A stretch of 64,000 nt of DNA. Origin: Nematopogon swammerdamellus (lineage: Eukaryota > Arthropoda > Insecta > Lepidoptera > Adelidae). Positions within the stretch are counted from its first letter, which is position 1. Every line of letters starts with the position of its first letter. The position numbers and the translations under genes were made by a program. The notes below the pieces were generated by a model. That model saw only the letters and a program-made list of their open reading frames with translations, had not been told where the DNA came from and searched no databases. The stretch is from assembly GCA_946902875.1 (NCBI GenBank), contig OX336354.1, forward strand, positions 8,653,247-8,717,246. Direction: 5' to 3'. This document shows, in pieces, positions 44,515-57,300 of this stretch.

Positions 44515-46815
44515 ATGCAGTGTATGATATTTTTTACGAAATTAAATTATTTAAAGATAGTAAACTTTATTTTGGCATTAAAATAATATATAATAATAAA
44601 CCTTTTTTTTTGGTTTGCCGTGCCAGTGCCGTAACAGTTAAAACGCGCACTTATTGATGTAGCTGTATGCAGAATACTGGGTGGTGTGTCAGTGTAGAAT
44701 ATTGGATGCTATAGTTCAATTTCAATCCAATAGAGAGTTAAAGGCGCACACCGGGGTTCAAACCCAAGTGGCGTAACTTCATTGAGATTTGTACAAAGAC
44801 TTCCGCTTGCATGTTTATTTTTTATTTTAAATTTTTTAAATAAATTTGGTTGCCCCCATTTTATTTAGTTACTGTATTTTGTTAAGTTGTGTAAAAATAA
44901 AATACCTAGTTATTGTAATAAAATAATTGAAGTTTATAAAATTTATTGTTTCATTTAGTTCTTCCCGTCTTTTACCCCTCGAGCGCTGGATAAGGTTAAT
45001 CTTCGCTATTTTTGGAAAAAAAATCTAAATTTTGAGACTGTAAATAGGTAGTGTAATGCAAAACAAATAATTGTTTGATTTAGATAAAATTGGTTAAATA
45101 ATAATTACAATATAAATAATATCTTGTGTAAGTTTTCTATCGTTACATCTCATAATCACCCAAAGTTTTCCATGAAACATTAAGAAGGTATATATTATAA
45201 TGTTGTAGCGCGTGCATGCAGTGTGGACAATGAGTATTGCTTTCCTGATCTAAACTGCTACAAACCCATCGTTGTACATGGTGCCCACAGGAGAAATATG
45301 TTAGCTGCATTACAAAGTATTTTATTCAGAAAAAATTGTGCTACACTCCCATACTAAATACACAATCATAAACTGTGTACATAATACCTATGCCCTAGGC
45401 TCCTTTTCAAAGGAATTATGAAAACATTTTCGTCTCAATATGGTCGACGCTAAGAGCCAGTCTGCAAGATGATTGAGCATCTAACTAAACTGTGGATTTT
45501 ACTTATTACGAGAAGTGCAAGTGCAAGTGAAATTATGAAATGAAATATACATTCATTTTCATATAATATGATTTCATACATTCTCAGTAATCATAACGAA
45601 GGCGGGAACTTCATAGGAAAAAATATTTCTAAAGGATCATCTTAAGAACATATAAAAATAAAAAATTAATATTCATAAGGTTTGTAATTTTATTCTGATT
45701 TATGTACCTACAATATTTTTCAGTTCCAGCACTGGTTCTTAAAAAAAATCTTTGAACATGAGAAAAATTATGCTTATTTTTTCTACTGAAAGTAAAAAAG
45801 TGAAATAGCTGAATAATTTAAAAACATTGCTGCTTTAATTAAACTACAGAGTAAGTAATAACATAGAGAATAATGTATCATGGAATATTGGGTACCTCGG
45901 AGTGTTCAATAGAAGGATAAATTAAACATTATTTTACCAGTGTGGAAGTGTTCTGGGCTAAAATGCTGAAAAGAAATTGTACACTCATTCATTAATTGTA
46001 TTTAGTTTTAGACAGCCTGGTGTTTAAATCCACTTCACTTGAAGTATGTAATAAATCTCCAATGAACGTTAATGAGCAACTCCAAACACTTGCATGTAAA
46101 TCAATATTCCATCAATATTTGTATCAGAAATAAAAATGTGAACTAGGAAGTCGGTTGTGTAAATATTTCTATGAAATTTTAGGATAAACTTAGTTAAAAA
46201 TAGTAGAGGTAAAATAGATTGGAGTGAAATTTATCTTCTAAAATAATAGGTGTCGCTGTATAACAGGTGTTTGAACTACGTACATAATCTATATAATTGT
46301 TATTATTAATCGATTATACTTATACATACTATGAATTCATGAAAAGCTACTTTATTTGTTTGGAAAAAAGGTTATTAGTAGTTAAAATTCGTTCAAATTA
46401 TAAAGTTGTGATAGTCCACAATTCTGGTAATTTTCGACCTGCTAAAAATAATAATAACAACAGTTTAATAAACAGAATAATAAAAACAGGACATACAGTA
46501 CAGTGGATTCCTGTCACACTCACTACTCGACACTCTTTGCTTCCTAGCTTCCAAAATCTATGTTCCTAGTCAATGGATTATTATGGCACATGTTTACCTT
46601 TTTTTTTTATACCGGTGATAAATTTCAATGGGACGTGATGGCTGCATACCTTAACATTGTAGATAGAATTTTTATGTTATATCGTTACCTTAGTAGTGAA
46701 GAGAAGTAACCCAAACTCGTCTAGTTTCGAGATATTGGCGATTAAACAATTTAAGTGCTAGCCGAAAATTTGTTTTCGCCATATCTCCTATATTTTTGTG
46801 TCAATTTACACAACA
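44515..46815. other. Intergenic AT-rich DNA, no gene seen
   Basis: Very AT-rich between the two convergent genes. Chance frames only. Confidence 0.5.
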
Positions 46816-46819
46816 TTTT

Positions 46820-47473
46820 CAGAAGTAGAGCTGCGCTAGTCCGAACATGGCCTAATCCGATGCTCGCGGTAATCCAAACGATCGGAAATTCCCAAATGCG
46901 CCCGCACCCGCGGCGACCCCTGCTTCCTCAGTTCGCACTCATAGCCCTGAGCGCGCGTGCACAGCAAAGTGCTCACGCGCAGCAAGTTTTTTGCGTAATT
47001 TTGGTTTAACTCGCGTGAACACAATCATGGCATCACCATCAAGTCATAAACATGCCTTTACGCGACAAATATGAAGTAATTAAAATGATAGATCAAGGAG
47101 TAAACTTATACAAACTTTTAGAGTTTATTAGCCGCACAGAACAAGGCCCTTGGAAGAGACAAATACTTAGGAAGTCAGAATATCCTGCTGTCGAAAATGC
47201 TCTTTTGTGTGATTTTTGTAGCAAAGCAGATTAAACTATTAATCCCATCTCTGGAGATTTAATTGCAGAAAAAGCTCACTTTTTTCTTGAGAAGAGCACA
47301 AATATGTGATAGTTTAGGGTATGGCCAAAATAAATAAAACACATAAAAATGCCTTGTTTTATTTTTCACGCGCATAGAATGGCTCCCGTACTATAATCCG
47401 AACACTTTGTTAATTCGAACCCCGCCCCTGCGTTTTTAGGGGTTCGGAGGTTTGGATTAGCCCAGCTATACTG
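46820..47473 (+). mobile_element. pogo/Tigger-like element, deleted
   Basis: Ends: AGTAGAGCTGCGCTAGTCCG on the left; inverted on the right, AGTATAGCTGGGCTAATCCA. Inside are repeated GTCCGAAC/ATCCGA motifs and a transposase N-terminal remnant. At about 650 bp it is far shorter than an autonomous element of about 2 kb or more. Confidence 0.65.
47052..47234 (+). pseudogene. Tigger transposase DNA-binding remnant
   Basis: 60 codons: MPLRDKYEVIKMIDQGVNLY resembles the first helix-turn-helix of CENP-B/pogo transposases. YPAVENALLCDF resembles the start of the second (a block normally ...LEKALxxWF). The frame ends at 47232. The DDE catalytic domain is absent. Confidence 0.55.
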
Positions 47474-47479
47474 TCGTTT

Positions 47480-48450
47480 CCTAGATATTAGTGAGCCATA
47501 GCAAAAAATTTTTTTATTCAAACAAAAGCAATGTATTTTTGCTGTTCATTCAACACAAAGGTAAAAATGATGAAAAGACAGCAGAATATTGGGAAGTGAA
47601 TGGATCTAAGCTTCTTATAATCTGTTCCCCACATACATTTTACATCGTAAGTTGTGTGCATATGTTTACGTATAACCTAAATATTGCTGAGTGAAGGAAA
47701 TGTCAAAACAATGAGATAAAGAGCTATGACTTATAAAATCGGGTTGCCAGCAAATGCGCGTCGCCAAAAAGTTAAAAGCTTTACGTGGCTTGTGGTCTGT
47801 TCACCACTAAGATTTTAATGTGTCCATGCATTGTACCAAGCCACAATAATATGGTGGTTAAAAAAATTTAAGCAGCTTGCATTCATTAACCACCTAAATT
47901 ATTGTTCTGCGTATAATTTAGCTCCTTTCACCATTGAATAAAAATTCCACTTCTAGTTGAGTTTTCGCTTAGATATTCTCACCGCTAGAATCTTCTGAGT
48001 TGAGTACACCGAATATTATGTATTCGGCATTGCTAACGCAATTTCGCCAAGTGTGAGTTAGCTCACTTCACCACTAAGACGATAGTGAAAATAAATGTTT
48101 TAACCAAACAACACAAAGTACTACTAAGACTAAACCGGTTCTTTAGTTTCGTTAAGCACTGCGTGAGTCCCAAAACAAACAACATTTGTGAAGTTCTATT
48201 ATCTATCGGTCAGTGTGTTTTCGCGCAATATGTAAAAGGCAAAACCTATTTTATTGAAGTCACAATGCGGCTAACATAGCGAAATGTTAGCTAAAGCCCT
48301 AACAAGAAATAGGCAAAAAAAAAATCAACAATGGGTAGTTTATACCTACCATTTGACCAATAAAAGAGATCTGCCATGCTGACGTAAGGTTAAACTAAAA
48401 GTCCTATGCTGGTCCATTCCAGAGTTCAACATGTTGGTTCTGGTCATCAT
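47480..48450. other. Intergenic DNA, no gene seen
   Basis: No supported features. Confidence 0.5.
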
Positions 48451-48460
48451 GAGGTATAAT

Positions 48461-49261
48461 TAGGCCTGCCACCCCTCCGGGTTTGACCCGGAGTCTACGG
48501 GTTTGAATGGTGTATATCCGGGCTACGGGTTAACATCGTATTTCTCCGGGTCAGACCAGGCGGGCGGTGCGTGGAACGCAACGCACGCACGTCGTCGTCG
48601 TCGCGAGCGTCAATGAAAGCCGGCTTTCGCCCGCCGCCGCTCGAGTCGAACCGAGCGGTGAATTCGGCTTGACTGACTGAATCACTGGACTGAATGATCG
48701 GAGCGGAGTGGGTGGACATCGGACGAATCGGACGCGCCATGCATTAATTAACGAAACCTCTGAAAATTTAAAAGTGTTTTGCGTAGTTTCGAAGAAAAAA
48801 AATTTTTCCCATACAAAATTAATTTTTCATACAAAAGAATTTTTTTTTAAAGCACCAAAACATTGGTTTTGATTATAAATGTATGTAAAAACAAGGGAAG
48901 AGGTATGGGTGAATGTTTTGGTGGTTTAAAAAAAATAACCAGGGTTAATTTATAACCTAACCTAATGTTGATACGGCGCATGTCGTTTTTGCATAAATTT
49001 CTATTAAAAATAATTTTTTTGGTGCATTTAAAAAAAAATTGAAAATTTTATTTGTATTAAAAATATTTTTTTCAATTTTTTTTTCTCCGAAACTTCGCAT
49101 TTCCGGCAAACAATTCTTTCACTATAATTCATTTTTAATCTAGGCCGACACAATAAGCATACCAGCAATGTTCGATCTATTTCCCGCTAATCAAATACTC
49201 ACCAAAATTTTGAATTTCCTGAATACTCCGGGTCTGCAATTTTTTAAAGGTGGCAGCCCTA
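48461..49261. mobile_element. Non-autonomous hAT element
   Basis: Ends TAGGCCTGCCACC and, inverted on the right, TAGGGCTGCCACC (12 of 13). The flanks carry a perfect 8-bp duplication, GGTATAAT at 48453-48460 and 49262-49269. Eight-base duplications are the hAT hallmark. No transposase. It contains a nested foldback element. Confidence 0.85.
48780..49190. mobile_element. Foldback element nested in hAT
   Basis: Shares GCACCAAAACATTGG / ATGTATGTAAAAACAAGGG and the end TCTTTCACTATAATTCATTT with the foldback at 7989-8491, in a diverged form. Confidence 0.6.
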
Positions 49262-49274
49262 GGTATAATATAGC

Positions 49275-50030
49275 ACTTTTGTCCTAAAGAAAGAACATCC
49301 TGTATAATTTCCCAATTATTTTTTATAAAGCATTATCTTGGTTGTAAATTTGTTGAAATTAGGGTTGATTTTTTGATGATGATTAAAATTTTACTGATAA
49401 TACAACTTGTGTTTTATTTATAATTTGTAATTCTTGTACTTACAAGCATTAATAAATCATTGTCATAGTATGTTTTCTGGACTTAGAATTCAGGTGTATT
49501 TTATAACATTACTATGATAGATTAAAACAGTTTTTACAATGTTCTTCGGACTAGTCGTTCTCTAGCTAGAGAAATATTTTGTTTTCACTAGAAGTTATCC
49601 TGAAGTGTAAAAAAAACCTGCATTGAGAAGGAAAATCCTTTTTAATTACTAAGAGGTTTTACCACACCACAACATATTCAACGGTGACAAGTACAAATCC
49701 CACATGAAACTATCTGGAGCTGGCTGACATTCGATGCGTTCCAGCAACTAACACCGGCTGACAGCTGTCAAGGCGTTTCAACGATGCGCTACTATTTCGC
49801 TTTAGCAGCACTCTAAAGGCTACCTCGTACCCCCGCTCCCCTAGGTGCATTGACAGCACATGCTCTTGAGTATGTACAGTCGTTAGCATTTGATATGTTG
49901 AACTGTCAAATCAAAAGTCAAATTTAGTATGAACATCACTGGAATGATTGTTGCCCGCAACAGCAGGCGTTCTAGCGACCTCGTGCTGCAAGGCAGCCTT
50001 TTCACATCTCTCTAATGGGACGCAGTATGG
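49275..50030. other. Intergenic DNA, no gene seen
   Basis: No supported features. Confidence 0.5.
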
Positions 50031-50034
50031 GGGA

Positions 50035-50272
50035 CAGCGTTACTAGACATACCACAATAATTATGGTATTCATACCATATTTTCATTTCCTTGAGCTCGT
50101 ACTTTAAAATAAAGAAGCCCTAATATAACGCTTGCCTTCGACACGGCGGCGCGCCTACTGTGAATACATTGTAGCTAATAATGAAATATAGTATTTTTAC
50201 CATACCATTATGGTACAGGACATGAATATATGGTATGAATAACATATTTATATAGTACGTCTGGCAATACTG
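50035..50272. mobile_element. Short MITE with inverted ends
   Basis: The left end CAGCGTTACTAGACATACCA is matched by the inverted right end CAGTATTGCCAGACGTACTA. Both run into GGTATTCATACCATATT / GTTATTCATACCATATA. Confidence 0.65.
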
Positions 50273-50585
50273 GTCCCGATGCCTCTTTTGATTGCAGTAG
50301 TGGATAATAGTAAATTATTTTCTATTTCTATCAGATTTCGACATAACTTTTTGTGTATGTGGGCCCCCTCTGAGGCCGGGGCCCTAGGCAGCTACCTATC
50401 TCGCTTAGGCAGAAGTCCGCCACTGCTCGCGCTACCGTTGTGTTGCGGTCGCTGCGTTCATCTCTAGAATGCAGCTATTTTGTCCACTTTAACTTAATTT
50501 GTTCCATAATATAGATGTTTCTTCATAACCTCAAGCCAAGAACTCATTAGGATAGTTCTTCATATACAAAGTCGAAAATAAATAG

Positions 50586-50657
50586 GCCGACCAGGATTCG
50601 AACCTGGGCCTCTGCCACGAGCCGCCAACGCATCACCAATTTCGCCACCGGGTCGAC
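50586..50657 (-). pseudogene. tRNA-like pseudogene or SINE head
   Basis: 72 bases. The acceptor GTCGACC pairs with GGTCGGC, and the T-arm CCAGG-TTCGAAT-CCTGG is perfect. The D-arm and anticodon arm cannot fold, so no amino acid can be assigned. The downstream side is A-rich, as in a tRNA-derived SINE. Confidence 0.6.
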
Positions 50658-51208
50658 AACATTCTCTCTAAATTTCAACAGTTGCAACTTCTATAGTGTG
50701 ACGCAAGCTCCTGCGTTCAGCCAACTTGCACGATTCCATATTGAATCTTATCTTTATGAAGCATAGCTTATAAAGCAAGTACATGCTTAGTACTAACATG
50801 TAAAGATAAACTAAAACAAATCATTAGTATAGGACTGCTACTGTCATTCATTGGATACATTTTACTTTGTCTCCAAGCAGGTAGTTATCTAAATCTTGTT
50901 GTTTTAGGACCTGATTGAGACTTTTATATCTGTTGTCTGGGACCTTCGTGCAAAATCCGATAGCTACCCCAATCGGTATATAGCTACCCCCAGCCAGCAT
51001 ATGTCCTCCATGAAGGCCACAAGACGGCCTGGGGGGCTGCAGACCTCCAATGGTGACAGACATATATGTGTGATTTGATTACATCTATGTGTTCAAACTC
51101 GAAACTTTCATAATTCTATTTCACTTCATAGCATCAACTTGGCCTTGTTCAACGATGCAAAAATGATAGTTCTCTTTGGTTCGAACTAACGTACGTCCTC
51201 GCTGAACG

Positions 51209-51346
51209 CTATGACTTCTGAGTGAAGTACCACTGCAGTACAAAGAGATCTCGGTCGAGCTGTATCTCGGCTGTGCTGAGCTGCTTGAGCATCTTGTGGA
51301 TGTTCTGAAGCACCATTTTCTCTGGCGGCGTAATCGTATCTTCCAT
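51209..51346 (-). CDS. Polr3C: POLR3C exon 11 (last)
   Basis: Acceptor CACCCTCAG. Encodes MEDTITPPEKMVLQNIHKML ... DRDLFVLQWYFTQKS and stops at TAG 51209-51211. It aligns with the family's end (ITAPE..EIQVDETIFLL in human). Confidence 0.92.
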   Translation of the reverse strand: MEDTITPPEKMVLQNIHKMLKQLSTAEIQLDRDLFVLQWYFTQKS

Positions 51347-54300
51347 CTGAGGGTGCACAAACAAAATTTAATATTTCTTCATATTGGATGCAGTTACGAA
51401 AAACGTATTTATGTATAGGCATAGACTGAACAAGTACTATTAGTCGAGGCACAATAACGAAATTTGTACAGAGGAGGAGGTTGCATTAATCGCACTTTTG
51501 GTAATAATTGGATGGCATTATTGGCAAAACATATAAACATAGTAATCCCCACTCTAACGACTCACGCAATAGTAAAATCTTAAAAAAACATACTACATAT
51601 TTTAATAGTACCGTGTGAGGTCGGTAGGTACTTAAAAATAATAGCCCAACTGCATCTCTGACAATGGGATAAGGGTAAGATGCCTAGCATAAGGGCGACA
51701 GGCTAACCACCTTGGCAAGGTCCTTCCACCGAGTCATGTAGCAGGTGGGTCTTCATGTCTTACTTGCCGCTTGATAGTTATCTTGTCCTAATACTTTGCT
51801 AAATGTGGTGGTCGGTGTTGTGCTGTAATTTACAGGAGTACTTGCAGCACAACAGCGACTGTTTGGATACATTGTGTGGTACGTATGTATGTATTTAATA
51901 GGTTCGCGAGTCACCTCGGTGAAAAGTTAATACCACCTAGAGGTTTACTTCTGTAGTATTTTTCTAGAATATCACCAAAGGTGCAATTTTGTTAGACTCA
52001 TTTTCTACAACATGAAGATAAAAACGATGAAAGCGAAACTTCTCAATGTATTTGATTTGCTTTGAATTTGAATTTGCATCTGAATTGCTGCTAGTACGAT
52101 GTTCACTCTGCTGCGCAGAAGCTGAATTTTGTGTAGATAACACCAAAGCTTACGGAGTGAACGCCAATCAAGTTTGGCACAAACAGTATTCCTTTTTTTT
52201 TTATGGAATCTGACACGGTTGGCTACATCATCTACAACATCCGTGATGTCAGCCCATAACACCGGGTCAACTTGGTGCCACGTCAGTGCTTCCCTTACGT
52301 GCCGGCTACACTGAACTGGACGGAAAACACAAACTATTTACATAGCCGTTTCGACCGACCTTTCATTCAGTGCGGTGGTACCAACCCGGGCGGGTTACAA
52401 CCTACCACCTAGTAATATAAGAAGGGAATAATATCCCTTAGTCGCCTTTTACGACATACACGGGGAGAGATGCAGTGGGGCTATTCAGTACCGTCCCCAC
52501 ACAGTACAATCACAGTACATTCCTTACATCTTGTATATTATCGGCTGGCTCGTGTCGCATACGCATGCCGTGCACGATGCTGTGAACTCGTTTCTGCTTG
52601 TCAAGCAGGCGCTGGTTGTGTATGCGCTCGTGTTGCGCCCGCGCGCCGCAGTTGTACAGCGCCGCGTACACCAGCTGCTGTACGCAGCTCGCAGTCTGCC
52701 GACACACATGCATGTAATGGTCTGTCAGGAGATTGCGCCACTAGTGACAGTTAAAATGCACAACCGAGAGATGGCGCCACTAGACAGTTGAAAGGCGCCA
52801 CCGAGAGATGGCGCCAGTAATGATAGTCGAGTGGTGAGCTTGTATCTTACAACACTCAACTGTCTGGTCCGATTGTTTTGAACGAAAAACGTGCGCGACG
52901 GCGAATAACGACATCGCTTAGTTACGTAGTACGTAAACCTAGACTGGGTCCACAAACTTAAGTTCACATTACCGCTGTGGCGCTGCAGTCGGCATACCAT
53001 ACATTGACTTACGCGATGCTGTCAGTGGAACAGTTATGTAACCGAAAAACTCGGACTAGAGGTACAGGTATTACATAAAACAGTAAGAGAGTAAGAGAGG
53101 ATGGTGAATAAATTCCTTTAGCTGGTTATGAATGATATATTTAGTTGACTACAGAAATAAGAAGGTGATGAGATCAGCTGCAAAATAAATTAGTTTTGAT
53201 GTTTTGTTCCTTATCCCATTACCTGGAAGAATATTCAACAAAATGTACCTGATGTAAGTCTATGTGGTAAAGATAGATAGCTTTCGTTGGTCCCGAGCCG
53301 CCTGTAGCTACTTTCCTCATTGGCTGAAAAATATAATTAGAATAGAATAGAAACTATTTTGCATAATTGTAAATATTATACTATCTTAAATAATACACAC
53401 AATCTGTGTAAAGATAGTTACTGCGGGGCTAAGATCGTCGAAATCGACTATTCACATGAAAACAGCAGGAAAAAATAAATTCAATGGAATGCCAAGTCCA
53501 GGAAACGAATGATTCTAGCCGGAAAGCTCGAAAGCAGAAGTTTGACTTCGGAACCTTGTTCTGACTAGTTAGGAGGTAAACATACTAAAAGTCGCCACCA
53601 CTGGGGGGTGGCACAAAGAAGGTCCCATTTTTCGGTTTTTCGCTTATATCTCGAAGCATCATAGGAAAAACTGTTCAATTACGGAATAAGAGGTGATAAA
53701 ATTCTCTACAACTTTGATATTATACACTTTTTACCAATTCTCAATCGTTGTCGAGATATAAGGTCCGAAAAAAGGCTGATTTTATTTGCAAATAAAAGCA
53801 ATGTACTTATGACAAAAAACGTGAGGTAAAAAACTCATTAACTTATATTAACAGCAAAATACTAATGTATTCTGAAATATGTGCATTCTAAATACAATCT
53901 TCTACTACTACCAAGTAGCAGTATTTCCAGTGTGTTTTCCGAATCCTTTAACCTGGGTAAGACACCGCCATGTTAACAGGCAGGACAGCCCCCAACAGTC
54001 CGCAAATCTGTTAGAATAGCGCCTAGCTGAGCGTGGTATCGCGAGGAGAGGTAATTTTGGCTCTGTCGACTGCAACATTGGTCTCTCGGCACAAACACCC
54101 ATGTTGGTTAAAACAATTTCCTATCAATTTAGTAACAACATTAAAACTAACCTGAACGCTCACAAAATGTTCCGCCATCAGTTTGTAGGTGAGCTCTTTG
54201 GCCTCTTTGGCCGGCAACATGGCATACTTCTGAATGTCGCCTTCTTCTATAAATTTCTTACTTCGAATCAACCTGAAAGAATACAAAGACCTCTGCTAGG

Positions 54301-57300
54301 TTCCACGTCTTCCGCAAGTTGAAAGTCAGTTCTAATGAACGTACATAAAAAAAAGAAAGACCAACTACTCCAAACAAGACCTTGACTCCCACACTAAGGT
54401 ATACGATTGCTTCAATTCTGTTCAAAACTGCAGAGATTTTTTTTTTATGTAATCCGTTATGGATGGCTTAGTTGGAGGGGCTAAAGCGCATGCTCCGACT
54501 AGCCAATATCACCTCCGAGAAGGTAGGTGCCATACCGGAGACTTCCCTGGATTGCTGGCTATACTGGACTAGAGGAAAACACAACCGAGGCTACTATGCG
54601 GCCATCTTACATCCAGTACGGTGGTACCAACCCAGTCAGTTACAATTTGAGCCTACCACCTAGTAAGGGGCAAGGGAATATAATAACAAATAGAGCATAG
54701 TCATTTTGCTTTGTGTCAACTTTTTTACACAAGTTCTCTTTGTGCCTCTGTAGGAACAATTTTATCTTTATTAAATTAACTTAATATTAAATTGTACAAA
54801 TGGTTTTGATGTGCTCACTGGATTGGATTACGTTAGTATGGGAGGGGGCTATTTCGTTTGAGGATCTTAGCCTGAGCCCAACAAGTATACCTGAATATGC
54901 GTGCAGCATTGGAGCCTAGCCGCTGTTGTACCGCGTGCTCCAGCAGCTCCCACACGAGCCTCGCGGCCGCCGCACGCAGCTCCACCGAGTATTGTCCTAA
55001 GTTCGAGTCCCCCGTCACACGCACCATGCCCACTGAGTTGTCTTCTGTTCTCAGATGCAACAATAAAAACTATTTAATATGTTATTCCGTGCAGATATCT
55101 TACAAATTCTAACGATGATGCAGACATGAGATTGTTTTATTAATTTTTTTTTATTTTGGAAACTTAGAGCTTAAATAACACAAATTCAAAGTATACATTA
55201 ATTGGGTCGTTCTTCTTTTTTACCTACAATGAATCGAAGTTTTTCCGTTTTTTGGGTTTTTGAACTATCGATAACTTGTGGTTTCAGTGTAAGATTAAAA
55301 AAAAATTGCATTTGTTTTTTTATTAGAACTAATTAGAGTTTCCTTTACGGCCAATACTGTTTTTTTTTATTGTGTTTTTTTTTTTAAATAATGTGACAGA
55401 GTGGTCTTTTTCAGCGGAGACCACATTTTGGCTTACCACTCTGTCACGGCATTCTAAGATAAACAAATGTTTGAAAAAAATGCTGGTTAGAGAAACTGAA
55501 AGATTACATAATATTAATAGATGGAAAAATATTATAAATTAGATTATTCGAACATTATAAAACCGAAAATATCAATACTCTAATGACATGCCATAATAAG
55601 ACGAAGGAAGGCTATTGTAGATAAAAAAAAAAAGAACGACCCAATTAACTAAAAGTGAGCCAATTATGAGTTTCCACTTAAAAACCTTAAACTTAGTTAC
55701 GTTCCTGCGGGTGAGGGTGCGTGTGCGTGAGGGTGTATACAACCATAACTTCATAAAATCTCTAGTCTTATTTTTATTTGTCGTCTGTCGGACGATCCGT
55801 TTTACTATTGATCAAGCAGTCTAACTTAGCCAATGCGGAAACTGGGTGCGACTACAGTACCCAGCTTATGACCATGTTCCCACCGACAGGCCAGGCGCAC
55901 TCTGCACTTTACGTAAGAATATCAGTAGGCCCCGCTTGGTGGGTCAATTCAGTGAAACGTCTGCGTCAGAAGAGAAGATTTACACGATAGAAAAATAAAT
56001 GTTTTGTCGGTGCATATAATTTTAGGTCGCGTTGTGCGAGCTAAATTATAATTTATTGCATCTTGGCAAGAGTAGCTATTTATTTATGTCTTTGTAGAGT
56101 GATGCTTCTGTACGACAGTTCTATTTATGTATTCTGTGCTACTGATAAAGTTAGAGTGAGCAATCTCTATAAGCAAATATTTCCACAATTAAGAACACTC
56201 TTCTAGTTAAGATAGTCCCTTTATTCATTGTCCAGTTTGCAGGTAATTTTATAAAAGAAAAAGCATTTTTTTTATTTCTATAATCATCTCGCAAAGTTAC
56301 TATAAGCCTCTCTACAATACCCATCTTAATATTAATAGACGGAGAGCTTTCCAACGGACCGATAACCTTCAAGTATTGATCGATGTACTGCACTAGGAGG
56401 GGGAAGTCGGCGGCGACGCGGCGGCACGACTCCTTGATATCGACGGCGGGGAGGGCGGCGGAGACGCCACTCGCCGCACGCGAGTACATCAGGATCAGCA
56501 GATGCCGCATCAGCTCTGCCGCTGCACAAATAGCAATATGAAAAAAAAAATGTTTCTATCCGCTAATTGTAACTTTTTTTTATTTTAATTTTTTTTATTT
56601 TATGGAACCTGACACGGTTGGCTACATCACCTACAACATCCGTGATGTCAGCCCATAACACCGGGTGAACTAGGTGCCATGTCAGTGCTTCCCCCTTTGA
56701 TCGTGCCGGCTATACTGAACTGGTCGGAAAACACAAACTATTTACATAGCCGTTTCGACCGACGTTTCATTCAGTGCGGTGGTACCAACCCGGTCGGGTT
56801 GAACCCTACCACCGAGTAAGGTAGGAAGGGAAGGGACCTACAGTTTTACGTGGACTCCGAACCACAGTCAGCCTCTAACGGTCGAGCGGTCACCCATCCA
56901 AGTACTGACCGCGCCCAGCGTTGCTAAATAATCAATAGCAACAATCGACTGTCTGCACCACTGAGCTATCCACTTATCGGTCGTAATGACAACTGACAGA
57001 CAGAACGCACACAGCAAGACCCTTTCTCTTGTATTGAGATAGCTGGACATAGGCCTCATCTTCATACAAATACCAAAAGCTCCAAGTTACCGACCGACAT
57101 ACTTTACTAGGCACCTGGCCAAAACCACAACTAAACTCTTTCATCTTGAAAATTCATTTCTCCTCTAAGCTTGTCTGCAGTTAGAGAGTGACAACTCAGA
57201 ACTATGCGAATGTGGGAACTGCCCCGAAGCTTGGAAGCAGCCGAGAATGATGCTTCGCTTTACGGCAAAAATCGGGTGGCTGGAGTATCTTCACCGGAAC

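Noticed and set aside
48495..48740. Minus-strand 81-codon frame
   Set aside because: It lies inside the non-coding hAT element and has no domain.
50586..50657. Functional tRNA on the minus strand
   Set aside because: Acceptor and T-arm pair well, but no D-arm or anticodon stem can form.
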